DNA of 64,000 nt, from contig JAAEAF010000646.1 of assembly GCA_011037195.1 (NCBI GenBank), forward strand, positions 18,027-82,026. Direction: 5' to 3'. A program made the position numbers and the translations under genes. Source of the stretch: Triatoma infestans (taxonomy: Eukaryota > Arthropoda > Insecta > Hemiptera > Reduviidae). Positions 1 through 10,414 of this stretch are shown piece by piece. The notes below the pieces were generated by a model. That model was not told the DNA's origin, did no database searches, and saw only the letters and a list, made by a program, of their open reading frames with translations. Within the stretch, counting starts at the first letter, position 1. Each line of letters begins with the position of its first letter.

Positions 1-273
1 CACGGCTTGTAAATTAGATTGAAGTGATAGCCGTCTGCAGGGGATATTGTCCCGAACACAGACAGCCACACCACCGTGCGCCCTCCCACCAGGGGCAGGT
101 TGCACCTCTTTACTATGTATGATGTACCCAGGGATTCGAATAAGTTGCCCCGGGCGAATCTTCGTTTCCTGGAGGCACAACCCAAATGGACGGTATTCCG
201 CCACCATTCGACGTAACCCTTCCATATTACTAATGTAGCCCCGCATGTTCCATTGAATGACAGACTCACACAT
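1..273 (-). CDS. I-clade LINE (element 1): start of ORF2, endonuclease domain, cut by window edge
   Basis: The minus-strand frame opens with ATG at 271-273 and runs 91 codons without a stop to the window edge. It begins MCESVIQWNMRG and goes on with QETKIRPGQLIRIPGY and GGRAHGGVAV. This matches the start of ORF2 of the LINE at 43918, residue for residue over long stretches. The family product is an APE-type endonuclease, reverse transcriptase and RNase H that copies the element into nicked target DNA. The N of QWNMRG and the E of QETK are the first metal-binding residues of that endonuclease. It lies 186 bp downstream of ORF1 (459-2174), the normal LINE order. The rest of ORF2 lies outside the window, so whether it is intact is unknown. 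Confidence 0.88.
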   Translation of the reverse strand, partial: MCESVIQWNMRGYISNMEGLRRMVAEYRPFGLCLQETKIRPGQLIRIPGYIIHSKEVQPAPGGRAHGGVAVCVRDNIPCRRLSLQSNLQAV

Positions 274-458
274 AACGATGTTTAGTTGAGACCACACTTG
301 GCAGGATCTTTCCAAAACTATTTACAGAAATGGTATTTGCAGATTTAGGTATCTTTAAATATGTATTAAAAATATGTGTATAATGACTTAGATACATGGA
401 TGGAATTATATAATTTTTTAAAATTGACAATTGACTAATTCTTTTATTCACTTTAGAT

Positions 459-2174
459 CTAATCTGTAGCACACTGTTTCCGAGGTTTCCCTTTAGGCCA
501 ACCTCTTTTTCTGCGTCTCGGAGGGTGGTCGGATTGATTTCCGCTCTCCGATTCTGAGGCATCAATATCCGTCCCCAGCAGCTGCCATTGCTGTCTCTGG
601 GGGCGGACGCCTTGGTTGGAAGAGGACGTTTGTCCTCCAGTAGATATAATCCGCCCCCTCCCAATCTCTACAGGACGAGGGGGAGGCAGCATCAATGTCG
701 AAACTTTCCTCCTGGGGGAGCGTTTCGGTGGGCTCACCACCTTCCACTCCCCTTCAGAGGAAATAGTTGGCTTAGGCGGGATGAGTCCCACCTTTAGATT
801 ACTCCCACTGATAGCGGGAGTAGTTTTCGATAGCCTTTCGGCTATCGGTGCCCCTAGAGGGGCTTTTTGTTTAGGTGGTAGGATTTCTCCCACCTTTACT
901 ATAGCTCCCTTTAAGGCCAGGGAGGGGCCATACACTGGTTGCCCTGAATTATTCGAGGGAGCTGAAATACTGTGTGCTACTGGTAGGGGCGCCCTCATCT
1001 TATCAGAATATGAAAACTCTTTCGTTACATAAGATTTGCTTTCAACAATCGCCCTTGCCTCATGATAGGGCAATTGTTGAAGTGTTTTTACTTTCTGAAT
1101 CTCTTTCTCTTTCACAAGAGTAGGGCACCCCGGGGATCTGGCATTGTGCTCTCCGCCACAATTTATACATATTATTGGTGGTGTGCATTCTCCCTCATGT
1201 TGAATTTTGCCGCATTCGCATACTGCTTCGGGAGCTTTGCACTTTGCTGAAGTGTGCCCGAACCTTTGACATTTGAAGCATCTGAGGTTTGACATTTGAG
1301 ATGGTATGTAGGGGCGCACTTTCAGTTTATAGAATGCGGCGTCTACAGATTGTGGCGGTTTCGGTCGGTCAAATGTGAGGACAAGAGAAGCAGTATCCAC
1401 TAAGGATCCATCCTGCCTCCTTTTAATCCTCCTCACCTCTGTTACACCCTGGTCAGCCAGTCCCTCTTTTATATCATCGATGGTGCTATTAAGAAAGTCC
1501 CGACATGTGATCACCCCCTGCGATGTATTCAGTCGCTTGTGGGGACTTGTTTCTAACTCTGCATCCATGTATCTTTGCAGTTTCATAATTGATTCAACTT
1601 GAGTGCGGTTATTCGCCTCTATACAGATGGAGCCATCATTAAGTTTCCTCACACTTTTTGTTTTGCCCAAATGACTTTTTATAAATTTGAATAATTTGAA
1701 GCTGCATTCGTTGGTGAATGTACCTTCTTTCTTTTTAATAACAAAAAATCTACCCCAGTTGTCTTCATCCAGATTTAGAAATATCTTCATATGTTCTTCA
1801 TTTCCAACATGGTTGCCGCCCCTGGCTTTCTTCCTCGGCGGGGAAGAGGGGTTATAGGGTTGCAGGGTTATCTGCAAGTCCGACAGTTTTTTTCCTTTTG
1901 TAGAGTCCATATCCGCGCCTTGTTCGTTGCCATTTATTCCAGTTGGTTGGGAAGTAGATGAGGTGATGGGAATGGTATTAGGTAAAGGAAGGAAAGAGGA
2001 AGATGGATTGTTTGTTATTGGGAGGGGATGGGTTGAAAGGGAAGAAGTTGGTGGGCTAGGCCCAGAAAAATTTAAATGATTATCCATATTAATCATTAAT
2101 AATTCGTCGAGGTGCGTGGTCCCGCCTCCACGGACGCTCAAATGGATCCGGTTACTTTCCGGATGGACCATCAC
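459..2174 (-). CDS. I-clade LINE (element 1): ORF1, Gag-like zinc-knuckle protein
   Basis: Open frame of 571 codons with no stop. Residues 1-95 are low in complexity (Ser/Pro/Thr). Conserved sequence starts near residue 101 (ITLQPYNPSSPPRKKARGG). Three zinc knuckles follow: CFKCQRFGHTSAKC (299-312), CECGKIQHEGEC (319-330) and CINCGGEHNARSPGC (336-350). The C-terminus is basic. In this family ORF1 binds the element RNA and forms the particle used in retrotransposition. The real start may be the ATG near residue 30 (MDNHLNF), because the upstream 29 residues use a GTG start and look like leader. The ORF1 at 42159 is a clear relative but a different subfamily. Being uninterrupted, this copy is probably younger than most elements nearby. 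Confidence 0.88.
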   Translation of the reverse strand: MMVHPESNRIHLSVRGGGTTHLDELLMINMDNHLNFSGPSPPTSSLSTHPLPITNNPSSSFLPLPNTIPITSSTSQPTGINGNEQGADMDSTKGKKLSDLQITLQPYNPSSPPRKKARGGNHVGNEEHMKIFLNLDEDNWGRFFVIKKKEGTFTNECSFKLFKFIKSHLGKTKSVRKLNDGSICIEANNRTQVESIMKLQRYMDAELETSPHKRLNTSQGVITCRDFLNSTIDDIKEGLADQGVTEVRRIKRRQDGSLVDTASLVLTFDRPKPPQSVDAAFYKLKVRPYIPSQMSNLRCFKCQRFGHTSAKCKAPEAVCECGKIQHEGECTPPIICINCGGEHNARSPGCPTLVKEKEIQKVKTLQQLPYHEARAIVESKSYVTKEFSYSDKMRAPLPVAHSISAPSNNSGQPVYGPSLALKGAIVKVGEILPPKQKAPLGAPIAERLSKTTPAISGSNLKVGLIPPKPTISSEGEWKVVSPPKRSPRRKVSTLMLPPPRPVEIGRGRIISTGGQTSSSNQGVRPQRQQWQLLGTDIDASESESGNQSDHPPRRRKRGWPKGKPRKQCATD

Positions 2175-2760
2175 ACCCCGATATAGTCAGGTGCCACGGA
2201 AGACAACGTTCCAATACCGAAGTATTGACCCGGGACCCCGTGGCCCCCTTCCTAACCCTAGGAACCCGTCTGAGGCGGAATTCCCTAGCCTTCCTGGAGT
2301 CGGGCTAACCCCCAGGTAGAGCTCTCGGGTGAAGCCGAGGCCAAAGACATGTGTTGGGATCGGACGCCCGCAGGTCGTCGTCTCCCTCAATGCCCAGGAT
2401 CCCCTTTTCCACCCTAGCCCCAAAGCCTCGTGCCGGCAAGCACGAGGGAGAGATATTTATACTCCGAGCTCTCAACGAGTGCGTGTCCTTGTTCATGCAG
2501 TGGGTGTGTTCGTCTGTAAAGTGTCGAGTGTTCAGGTGTAAGTGAGTGTGTGTGGTGGGGAGCTCAAGTTTACCTGTGGGTGCGCTGTACCCAAGTAGTT
2601 GCACACATCAACTACCTCTGCAGGTCCTATGTGTAGTGTGTAGTGTTAAGGGTGTCAGTATGAGTGTATATTGTAGTGTTGTTAGGCTGGGAAACCCGCA
2701 GGGACGCCTAGATCCCTGAAGAAGTGGCTAGTCCACTTCCCCCTACGGGGCAATAATCAC
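2175..2760 (-). promoter_or_regulatory. Probable 5' leader of LINE element 1
   Basis: GC-rich non-coding DNA upstream of ORF1, unlike the AT-rich flank that begins near 2760. It holds a perfect 7-bp hairpin (CTCGTGC/GCACGAG, 2427-2446) and a TATAAATA string on the minus strand at 2454-2461. LINEs carry internal promoters in this region, so a promoter role is plausible but inferred. The exact 5' end is not defined and I see no target duplication. Confidence 0.4.
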
Positions 2761-2779
2761 TAATACTCAAATAATAATA

Positions 2780-3640
2780 ACTATTAATAATAATAACTAT
2801 TAAAAAAAAGATTAATTAAATTATTTGAATATAAAATCCATTGATCGAGTTTTAGCTTCATATAATTTTTTGAATAACTTTCTCATTAAAATTATTTATT
2901 TGATAAATCATTACTAACCGCTATTTGCTGAATTATAATATTAGGAATGGAAAGACCTTTGTTTTTTAATTCCAATTTTTTCGAGTAATGCCAATTGATT
3001 GTTTAGAATTTTTTTTTAGATTCAACACTAACATTGATCTTGATAAAACCTATTAAATAATATTTATTTTATTGTATATTTTTATTCTATTAAAAAAAAT
3101 ATAAAATCGAATACAATTACAATCAACGCTGCCCGGCAAGCATCTACAACAGCACTAATTGGGTCACATTATTAACGCAAACGAAGCTTGTCGGAAATAA
3201 CCGAATATGACAATTTTTTTGACACTGCGAATTGGGCAGCATCAACATCAAGCAACATTTGTTGAAATAATTCTTTTTTAAAAAACAGATTTATTAATGG
3301 TATTTAAATAATAATTATGCAAAGATATTAATATATTATTTTTTTTCATAAATTTAAAAAGTAATTTTTGTAGTTATTTTCTAGGGTTGCTGCAGTATCG
3401 CAGCACTTATGAGCCGAAAATTGTACTAATAGTACTAATAGGCCGAAAATCTTATTAATTAATGACATGAGAGATACTGTCTGCAAATTAGCCTTCATTG
3501 AATGCATATAAAATATAATCTAGAAGTTTCGAAATAACTCAAAAAAATAAGGCAGTACATAGGCCACTTAATGGGCCAATTTGTCCCGAAAAAATTTCAC
3601 ATCAACGCTGTATTAGAAAAAGAAACGCCATCACTGAAGC
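2780..3640. repeat. Unclassified dispersed repeat, copy A (same family as 21540-22436)
   Basis: Long stretches match 21540-22436, including AATTGGGTCACATT, CTTGTCGGAAATAACCG and GCATCAACATCAAGCAACA, in the same order and orientation. No coding frame is visible. Copy B has an imperfect terminal inverted repeat, so a non-autonomous DNA transposon is the likely identity; here the ends are not clear. Confidence 0.6.
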
Positions 3641-3812
3641 TCATGAAATCTCCAATCGCAGAAATGACATCAAATTTTAGACATTTTAGTATTTTGTATT
3701 TAATAATATACTGGATAATCACATAAATTTAATATTGTATCGAGTATATGGAAAATTAACACTTCTAGAAAAAGTTACCTTCAAGAAAAAACTTGAAAAA
3801 CAAGCAGCAAGA

Positions 3813-3855
3813 CACACACACACACACACACATACATATACATACATACATATAC
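3813..3855. repeat. CA/CATA microsatellite
   Basis: Run of CA followed by CATA units. No gene is seen from 3640 to 4000 apart from a possible tRNA-like SINE head at 3943-3975 (GGTGTAGTGGTTATGAG resembles an A box, but no B box follows). Confidence 0.7.
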
Positions 3856-4002
3856 AGACCATACGTTAAAAATTATTTTTTGCGTTTCAAGGTACCTATC
3901 TCGTAACTTGTACAAAGGAAAGCCCTCTATTCAGAGTATTGGTGTAGTGGTTATGAGTATGGACTTGTAACTGAGAGTCATACATGACAGTAATAATGTC
4001 CC

Positions 4003-4311
4003 TTATTGTTTACTTAGGCTGTTTGATGATGGAAAAAGTAAGTCTCGCGGCCACAGGCGTTTCAGACGGCGGGGAGGACTGCCTGGAATATGGGCAGAGG
4101 TCAATTGTAGGACGAGAGGGTTAGGATGAAGGAGGAGAGATTCATGGAATTTTTTGTAAGGGAGGATATCATTTCTGCGATGAAAGGGATTTTTAGGTCG
4201 TTGTGTAAGGTCAGGTTGGATACGTAATATGGGGCTTGGGTGATTTTGCGGAGGATTCTGGATTGGAGGGACATTAAAATTTAATGTAACCTTCATATTC
4301 GGCGGTTGCAA
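4003..4311 (-). pseudogene. Jockey-like LINE, 3' fragment of ORF2
   Basis: The minus-strand frame carries the Jockey ORF2 C-terminus, with KKFHESLLLHPNPLVLQL and then RRLKRLWPRDLL before the stop. The same ending appears in the fragments at 33690-34125 and 34864-35705. RT catalytic motifs are absent because the copy is 5'-truncated. It is a dead insertion. Confidence 0.65.
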
Positions 4312-4826
4312 TTTATAATAATTGTACTAACTAGGGATAGAAGAATGTTGTATGAATGTTCCACACCAGACCTATTTTCAAAAATCATTTCTCTTACAAA
4401 ATTCACAAATTTTTTTTTTGTTTGTTTTGCTTAGTTTGAGTGTTGATTATTATACCATATTTTTGGTGAAAATTTTCTACTTTAAAATGTTGGGCATACA
4501 TGTTAATAATTATTGTAATGAGATTAAAGAGAGAGATACATAAAAATTAACGAGGAGTTCTGATGCTGTTTCTAGCTGGAATCATCGAAATCCTATTCAC
4601 GTTTTATCTAATGACTGGATCATACTAAGGTGTTTTTTTTTCTGCATTATAGTAATAATGTTCCGTTGTGTCGGCTTATGTCGAGAATACCTAAACATTA
4701 TGACTATGAGAGGACAAAAACCAATTTACAAAATCCAAGAAAAAGAGAGTCATTATTTTCAATTATTAGCACAAACCCTTTTAATTCTTCATACTTATTG
4801 TTTACTCAAAATCAATAATAATTACA

Positions 4827-4928
4827 GTTAAAAATGAAATCAGTTGCAAGATTTCCATTCTTTTCCCAGGTTTTAATACATATTGTTAGCCATTTTGCAT
4901 GAATATGGTTCATTATCTATATTATTTC
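4827..4928 (-). pseudogene. Decayed cytochrome P450 exon (related to the exon at 20285-20397)
   Basis: The minus-strand sequence starts after a consensus acceptor (TGTATTGCAG). It lines up with the intact P450 exon at 20285-20397: the start NIDNEP against DIDSPP, and the end TWEKNGNLATDF against TWEETGRLAADF. The two halves are in different frames and a TAA lies between them, so it cannot code. The preceding intron also matches that of the intact gene (AAATCTAAGTAAGATATAA), which shows a gene duplication rather than a retrocopy. Confidence 0.72.
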
Positions 4929-4997
4929 CTGCAATACACTTATATCTTACTTAGATTTAAAGCAATTATATATTTTTATTAAGAAAATACTTATAAC

Positions 4998-7268
4998 TAA
5001 GGAACGGATTTTTATGTATTTAAAAATGCCAAATATTTAATTAAAATATGCATTTATTTTCGTCAATTATGTGGAAAATATGTGATTTTCTTAAAATATT
5101 TTCTGGAATATTTAAGTAAAATGGACATTTTTTTTTTATGAAAATGGAATTTTTTTTTTTTGGGACAAGTTATAATTATTTATACAAGAAAAGAACATTT
5201 TTACAATTTATAATAATTTATTAGGAACAAAATAATTTGTTTTTACAAGTTATAATGATTTATACAACAAAGAACATTTTTACTATTTATAAAAAGATGT
5301 GTTAAATTTTCAATTTTGAAAACTTCACTCTTCGAAATTGTTTGCAACCACATGAAATTTCAAATGTTGGAACGTAAAGTGACGACGATCTGGGCGTAAG
5401 ATGGACTTGTAACGACTAAAAGATCGTTCAACATCTACAGATGTTATAGGTGCCTTGCTGAAAGAAGTTATCTCGTTGGTTGTAAAGGGTACACGATGTT
5501 CTGAGGTGACTTCTGTTCCACTGATAATATCAGAAATCTGGCAGATGGTCTCCCACCCTTTGTTCTTGCTCAGTACTTCTACCAGTTTTGATCTGATCAA
5601 ATCTCCCTTACTCCCAGGTATTCCTTCCACCTTTTCTATGACTTTTTTAACGTTGGACACGTTTTCTGTCAGTCGAACATTTTGGGACTCAAGTTGGGTA
5701 ATGGCTTGTGCAAGAAATACGCAATTGTCAGAAATGAATGCAAGGTCGTTCCTTAAATTAGGTTTCTCGAATAAAGACTTGGCTGTATTTATCGCTACTG
5801 CTTCGTCTTCGAGATGTGAAAGGAGGATGTGATTTTATTGTAGTTTTCATAGTAATACTGAGCTGCTTCCAGCCAAGTACCCCATCTTGTCAATATTGGT
5901 TCTGGTGGAAGGCCACAAGTCTGGATAGAGATCTTTTAGCATTTTAATGCGACTTGGAGCTTTTAAGAACACTTTTTTAACCGAGGAGATTAAGGAATCT
6001 ACGTCACTGAACAAAGATCGGACAGTTTCTGCTACTCGATGCAAGGCATGAGCATACACGTCACATGAATTATCTTAGGATAAAATACCTGAATAGATTG
6101 CCCAGCCTTGACCATGTTGGGGGCAGCATCAGAGAGAAACAAAAGAACATTTTTCGTTCAAAACTCCACTGGGCCATAGGATATGCATTGAGGCATCGAA
6201 GAATCGTGAAATGGTGGAATGATTGCATTTTTCGAGAACCTCACAGTTCAAAAGGAATGGCTTTGAATCCACATCAGCATCACTGTCAAGTTTTCCAATA
6301 ACTGCATTGGCAATATACCTGCCCTCAACGTCAGTGGTTTCATCAATTGACACCCAAATCGGTCCATCTTTGATATGTTCTCGAATTTTGGTTAGTGTAT
6401 CTTTATAGATATCTTCCAGGTAGTTTTTCCGCAGAGTGCTCTCGTCAGGCATTTTTTTCCCAATATAGGTCTCTAAGAATCCTTTGAAATGAGGATTTTT
6501 AAGTTTGTGGAAAGGGATATTTGCTCTAACCAAAGCCCGACACAGATCTGTACTCAGAGTAGACTTACTTGATGATGGAGATGTAAGGAAGGCTTGATAG
6601 GACGTCCTCTCTTTCTTTCTGTTTTTATTCTCTATGTGCGATCCGGTGGCAATATGTTGGGTGACTTGGGAACGTTGAGAGCAAGAAACGCGCTTGTCAC
6701 AAGCTGTGCAGTACAAAATGTTTCCATCACTTCGAAAAAGTTCTGCTGGAAACTCGCGAAGATATTTAGCAACCAGTTGTCAGTTTGAGGCCGATGTTCG
6801 TGGCATTTCACCCAAAAAAAGAATACACTAAGTGACCGAACGAAATGAATTGGACACTTCAACGAACGAGCTGAAAGAACAGACAACGTCAGACAACTTC
6901 AAAGAACTAACAAGTGCCCGTCACTGTTTAGCAGCATTCTGTGTAAATTACAATAACCATTGTACCCACTGTGATTCACAGCCCTACAGTCTGTGGTTCA
7001 CAGTTCCTGTCAACCACCTTCCAATTATGAAAATATGCCCAAAATGAAAAATATGAAAAAATATGTACATATTTTGATTAATGTAGAAATATTTATTTAT
7101 TTTGATCAAATATGTATAAATATGCGATAACATCCAAATATGTGGAAATATGTGAAATAAAAGTAGACCCAAACGGCTTAAAAAGTGTCAGTATGAATAC
7201 TTCTAGTTGAAAAACGTCTGTAAATTGCCTAGAAAAAAATATGTAAATACATACGAATCCGTTACCTA
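4998..7268 (-). mobile_element. hAT-family DNA transposon with both ends and 8-bp target duplication
   Basis: The termini are inverted repeats of about 24 bp (4998-5021 and 7245-7268), sharing AACGGATT and ATGTATTT with four mismatches. They are flanked by the 8-bp direct repeat CTTATAAC at 4990-4997 and 7269-7276, the target-duplication size typical of hAT. The body carries a broken transposase on the minus strand. The target is the short intron of a P450 pseudogene, a few bases after its donor site. With the element removed, the flanks resemble the intact intron at 20398-20487. Its own transposase is dead, so it could move only with outside help. Confidence 0.88.
5325..6806 (-). pseudogene. 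hAT transposase, broken
   Basis: Reading from 6806 on the minus strand: MPRTSASN, an in-frame TGA at 6780-6782, then a zinc-finger region (YCTACDKRV, later HIATGSH) of BED type. Next comes IWVSIDETTDVEGRYIANAV with the first catalytic Asp, then SDAAPNM, then [13 protein letters not shown] split by a frameshift near 6060. The C-terminus VDVERSFSRYKSILRPDRRH is the hAT dimerisation region and ends at 5325. Frameshifts lie near 6128, 6060 and 5820-5850. In an active element this enzyme cuts and pastes the transposon by its inverted repeats. With one stop and at least three frameshifts this copy cannot. Confidence 0.85.
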
Positions 7269-7282
7269 CTTATAACACTTAC

Positions 7283-7323
7283 CTCCAATTTGTTTCTTAT
7301 ATTCTATTTTAAATTTGTAAAAT
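7283..7323 (-). pseudogene. Decayed cytochrome P450 mini-exon (related to the exon at 20488-20527)
   Basis: This 41-nt segment sits between an acceptor (TTTATCAG) and a donor (GTAAGT) and matches the 40-nt exon at 20488-20527. The extra base shifts the frame relative to the intact gene. It belongs with the remnant at 4827-4928; the hAT transposon lies between them. Confidence 0.55.
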
Positions 7324-8115
7324 CTGATAAAGTGAAAACTATTGTATTTCAATTAATAATTAATCAAATCTATCAATTTACAATTCCTAAAGTACTAAAT
7401 GGCACTTAATATGAAATGCCATTAGTAACTACATGTATTTCCTCAAATACCGTGGTTTCTGAGTGAGTATTATTTCTCAGATATACACACTGGTGACTAA
7501 GCAAGCCTTAGTACTGGCACTGTCCGCTAGATTGCTACACAATCTATATATCAATAGATGTTGCAAACTATACTTTTAAATTTACTGGGGTTAAACTCAT
7601 ATCATAGAGGGCAGGTAACAAGTTGACCAGGTATACACTCTCTAACCCTTGGGATTATCACCGGCTATTGTCTGACCAGGCAGTAAATTCCTTTTTTACC
7701 TGCACCCCCCCCGTGACATGATTTCACACATTTTCAAAATTTCTTGATCATTCGTATCCCAGCACTTACTAAGGTACATACAGATTTAAATGAATAGAAT
7801 TATGGAATTTCTGAAAAGTTTATATAGTTGTGGGAAACATGTGGCAGCAATAGGAATCGCACAATTTTTAATAACACACCACCTAATAAGTCAATTTATG
7901 GTATATGTAAATTGTGGATCTGATCAAACCATCGAATCCAACGGTATATAATTATACAAATTAATATAGAAAGTGTAACAGGGTAGAGTAACAAAGACCC
8001 GCTGGTGGCATATGTAGGTCAACCAAAAAGTGTTTTTTATCTGTAGTGTATAAAAGAGATACCACAACTTTACGACGTGTGTTGGCCGAAAATATTAAAC
8101 GAGGTACTACCATGA

Positions 8116-8570
8116 TCATAAATAGCTGGAGAAGCTACCAAAGTTTAGATTCATTAGGGTAGTCTTCATTAAGAGATATTTGCCTAAATTTACCAAGAGC
8201 CTACTGAGCCATAGTTGAAGGGATATAAGGCTAATAGTGGGTCTACTAACAGGGCACTGTAGGCTGAATAGGCACATGCACCATTTATTACTTGCAGACA
8301 ACGCATTATGTCGTTTCTGCAGGATCGAGGCGGAAACCCCGGTGCACATCCTTTGTGAGTGTGCCGAACTGGCATGAACAAGGCTTCTTCAACTGGGTAC
8401 TAGTTATCCCGAAGCCACGAGCTTCATGACGGAGCCACATTCAGCTTTGCTAGGCCTGATTAAGAGGGTGAAGCTGAAGGATGTGCTATAAACACACAAA
8501 ATACCTCTTAATGTAGGTCGCAGTGGAATGAGGCGTGGCCCTCCCCAAACTAATCTAATCTGATCTACCC
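8116..8570 (+). pseudogene. LOA-like LINE, 3' fragment (same family as 60951-62900)
   Basis: The plus strand reads YLPKF, DIRLIVGLL, then LADNALCRFCRIEAETPVHI and LCECAEL, the CCHC motif that ends RNase H-bearing LINE ORF2s. It matches 62650-62960, including the 3' string GGTCGCAGTGGAATGAGG. Frameshifts and stops are present. Only the end of ORF2 and the 3' UTR remain. Confidence 0.72.
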
Positions 8571-8584
8571 CTAAAGAATAACAA

Positions 8585-9140
8585 CTACTGGGTCTGGAAC
8601 AAAAGTCCAGGCCCAGGTTTTACCCATCTAAGTTTCACCACAGACCAAACAAATCGGACCAAAACCTTAAAAGGACATTGCTTAAAATTCTCTACCGATA
8701 TCCTATTCGGGCCAAAGGTCCTAAACTTAATCTCTTCATAGCCCAAACCATATGTCATTACATGCATGGCTGTTTCCTCCTCCGCCTCACAAACTCGACA
8801 AAAAGGGTCATGCATGAGCCCATTGTATAGAGATTTTCCTTAAGCCACAATGCCCAGTGAGGAAGCCAAGTAGATGCCTGTGAGAGGTCGTGAAAGACAT
8901 CGGATCCCGCTACTCAAAGCTAGGTCCGGACCCCCAATGTGCATCTTAGACTGCCGAAAACCCACTGCACTAATCCATAAGGATGAGTGTTTTGAGGTTA
9001 TCCACGTCTGGAAGCCTGACAAACATGTGCCAGAAGACACACCAACAGCAGGCTCGAAGTTCGAAACATACTCAGTAGAGTACATTTCGATAAATGAAGA
9101 GTTGTTTAAGGATTTTGTGGATGCCCATAAGTATTTTTAT
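8585..9140 (-). pseudogene. RNase H-type LINE, C-terminal fragment of ORF2
   Basis: The minus-strand frames give SSLWISAVGFRQSKMHIGG, then SRPLTGIY, then MHDPFCRVCEAEEETAMHV. This is the linker and CCHC end seen in I/LOA/R1-group LINEs. A stop near 8845 and a frameshift separate the parts. It lies tail-to-tail with the fragment at 8116-8570. Confidence 0.6.
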
Positions 9141-9254
9141 AAGTAGTTATTAGTAGTTTATTCCTTTATTAGTTAGTACACGATAGATTTAGTTGTTTTT
9201 TTGTTTTTTTTGACAAGGCCGCCACAACAGCTTTTTTTTATACAAGGCCTCTTA

Positions 9255-9381
9255 GCCGCCAAATTTATTTTATTGCGGATATTTCTTATATAAAATGTAT
9301 TCAGTTTATTTTGACAAGGCCCTTTAGGCCGCCAATCTCATTTTATTGTGGATATTTCTTATATAACATGTATTCCATTTT
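9255..9381. repeat. Tandem repeat, 73-bp unit, about 1.75 copies
   Basis: GCCGCCAA at 9255 recurs at 9328, each time followed by TTTATTG, GGATATTTCTTATATAA and ATGTATTC. A partial earlier unit (GACAAGGCCGCC, 9212-9223) is also present. Confidence 0.75.
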
Positions 9382-9726
9382 AATGTTTTTGGTGTTCATT
9401 GGTGTTCTATCCACACAACCAGCAAGATGAGTCTGAAACCCAAAGAATGTTTGAACTTTTCTCTGTGATTTCACAACATATTTATTTTCATAATAATTTT
9501 GATCCGTTAGGAAAGAAAATATTGGAAAAACCTATCTTATAGTTTTCCTTCTTGTGATTTAGAAATTACAAAATGACCCCCTTAAACCATGTCATAGGTG
9601 GCAACCCTTCATAACAGGTGCCTGTTACTACAGCTTTAGCAAACCCTTTTAAACAATAGCCACCCTTACTTTTGTTACCCCCAATTTAATCTTTTTTACC
9701 TGCCCCTTGTGAGATGAGTTTAACCC

Positions 9727-10406
9727 ATTTATTGTTTTTTTTTTTTTTTCAGATGTTTCGATATATATTATTATGTCAAAATCATGTTTCATCTAATCTT
9801 TTATAATATTAACTTAAAATATGAGGATGATGATATTGTTAGTATAACAACACTATAAGGAATATTTTTTTGTGAAAAATGGAGAAGAATTTCTGTTCCA
9901 AGTTATAATCAAATAGTAGACCATGATAAAATCGCAGTTCAAATTATAGTACTATTGTAGTTTGGTATTTAATTATCACATTCCAATATAATGTGTTTTA
10001 TGTAGCAGTTTAAACAGAATATATTAGATTAAGATATTTATTTTTTTTAACAGTCATTTGTCAAAGTTAAATTTTACTTTGATTTAATAAAAAAAAAAAA
10101 CTATTGTTTCTCGATTGTCTTTCATCATTTTCTTGTTACTTCATCAAGTATTTTAGATGCTGAGGACATTAGATTCGGATAAACTTTGGATGTATGTATA
10201 TCTTAGTTTGCTCTTACAAACAATCCTAGGTTCCATACAGGTATCTGAAAGACTAAGATTGACTCGCATACGTTTATTCTTATGTGGAGAGTTCAGACAA
10301 AGAACCCCATGGTGGTTAAATAGTGTTGAACTAAGACATGAGGAAAAGTGGGAAGCTAGACCTCAATAGCGAACTTGTTGCAAACGCCTTACCACTCTTA
10401 TTTTTA
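9727..10406. other. AT-rich DNA, no gene recognised
   Basis: Homopolymer runs and short frames only; a 70-codon plus frame (10157-10369) shows no motif I recognise. Confidence 0.5.
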
Positions 10407-10414
10407 CGGTTTAT

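Larger units (their letters stand above)
7588..9726. mobile_element. Unclassified DNA element with 31-bp inverted repeats, carrying two LINE fragments
   Basis: The termini at 7588-7618 and 9696-9726 are inverted copies (27 of 31 positions agree), beginning GGGTTAAACTCAT and ending GGGCAGGTAA. A subterminal GGCTATTGT occurs near both ends. The interior has no transposase and holds LINE fragments at 8116-8570 (plus) and 8585-9140 (minus). TTAA lies within each end, which might hint at a TTAA target, but the usual piggyBac end is absent. Confidence 0.55.

Noticed and set aside
266..664. 132-codon minus frame overlapping the LINE ORF1 end
   Set aside because: It is out of frame with the zinc-knuckle ORF1 at 459-2174 and shows no family motif.
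616..1032. 138-codon plus frame
   Set aside because: Antisense shadow of LINE ORF1; composition follows the opposite strand.
3943..3975. Possible tRNA gene or SINE head
   Set aside because: Only an A-box-like string; no B box at the right distance.
8874..9146. 90-codon plus frame that looks protein-like
   Set aside because: The minus strand carries LINE ORF2 sequence here (WISAVGFRQSKMHIGG), so this is its antisense.
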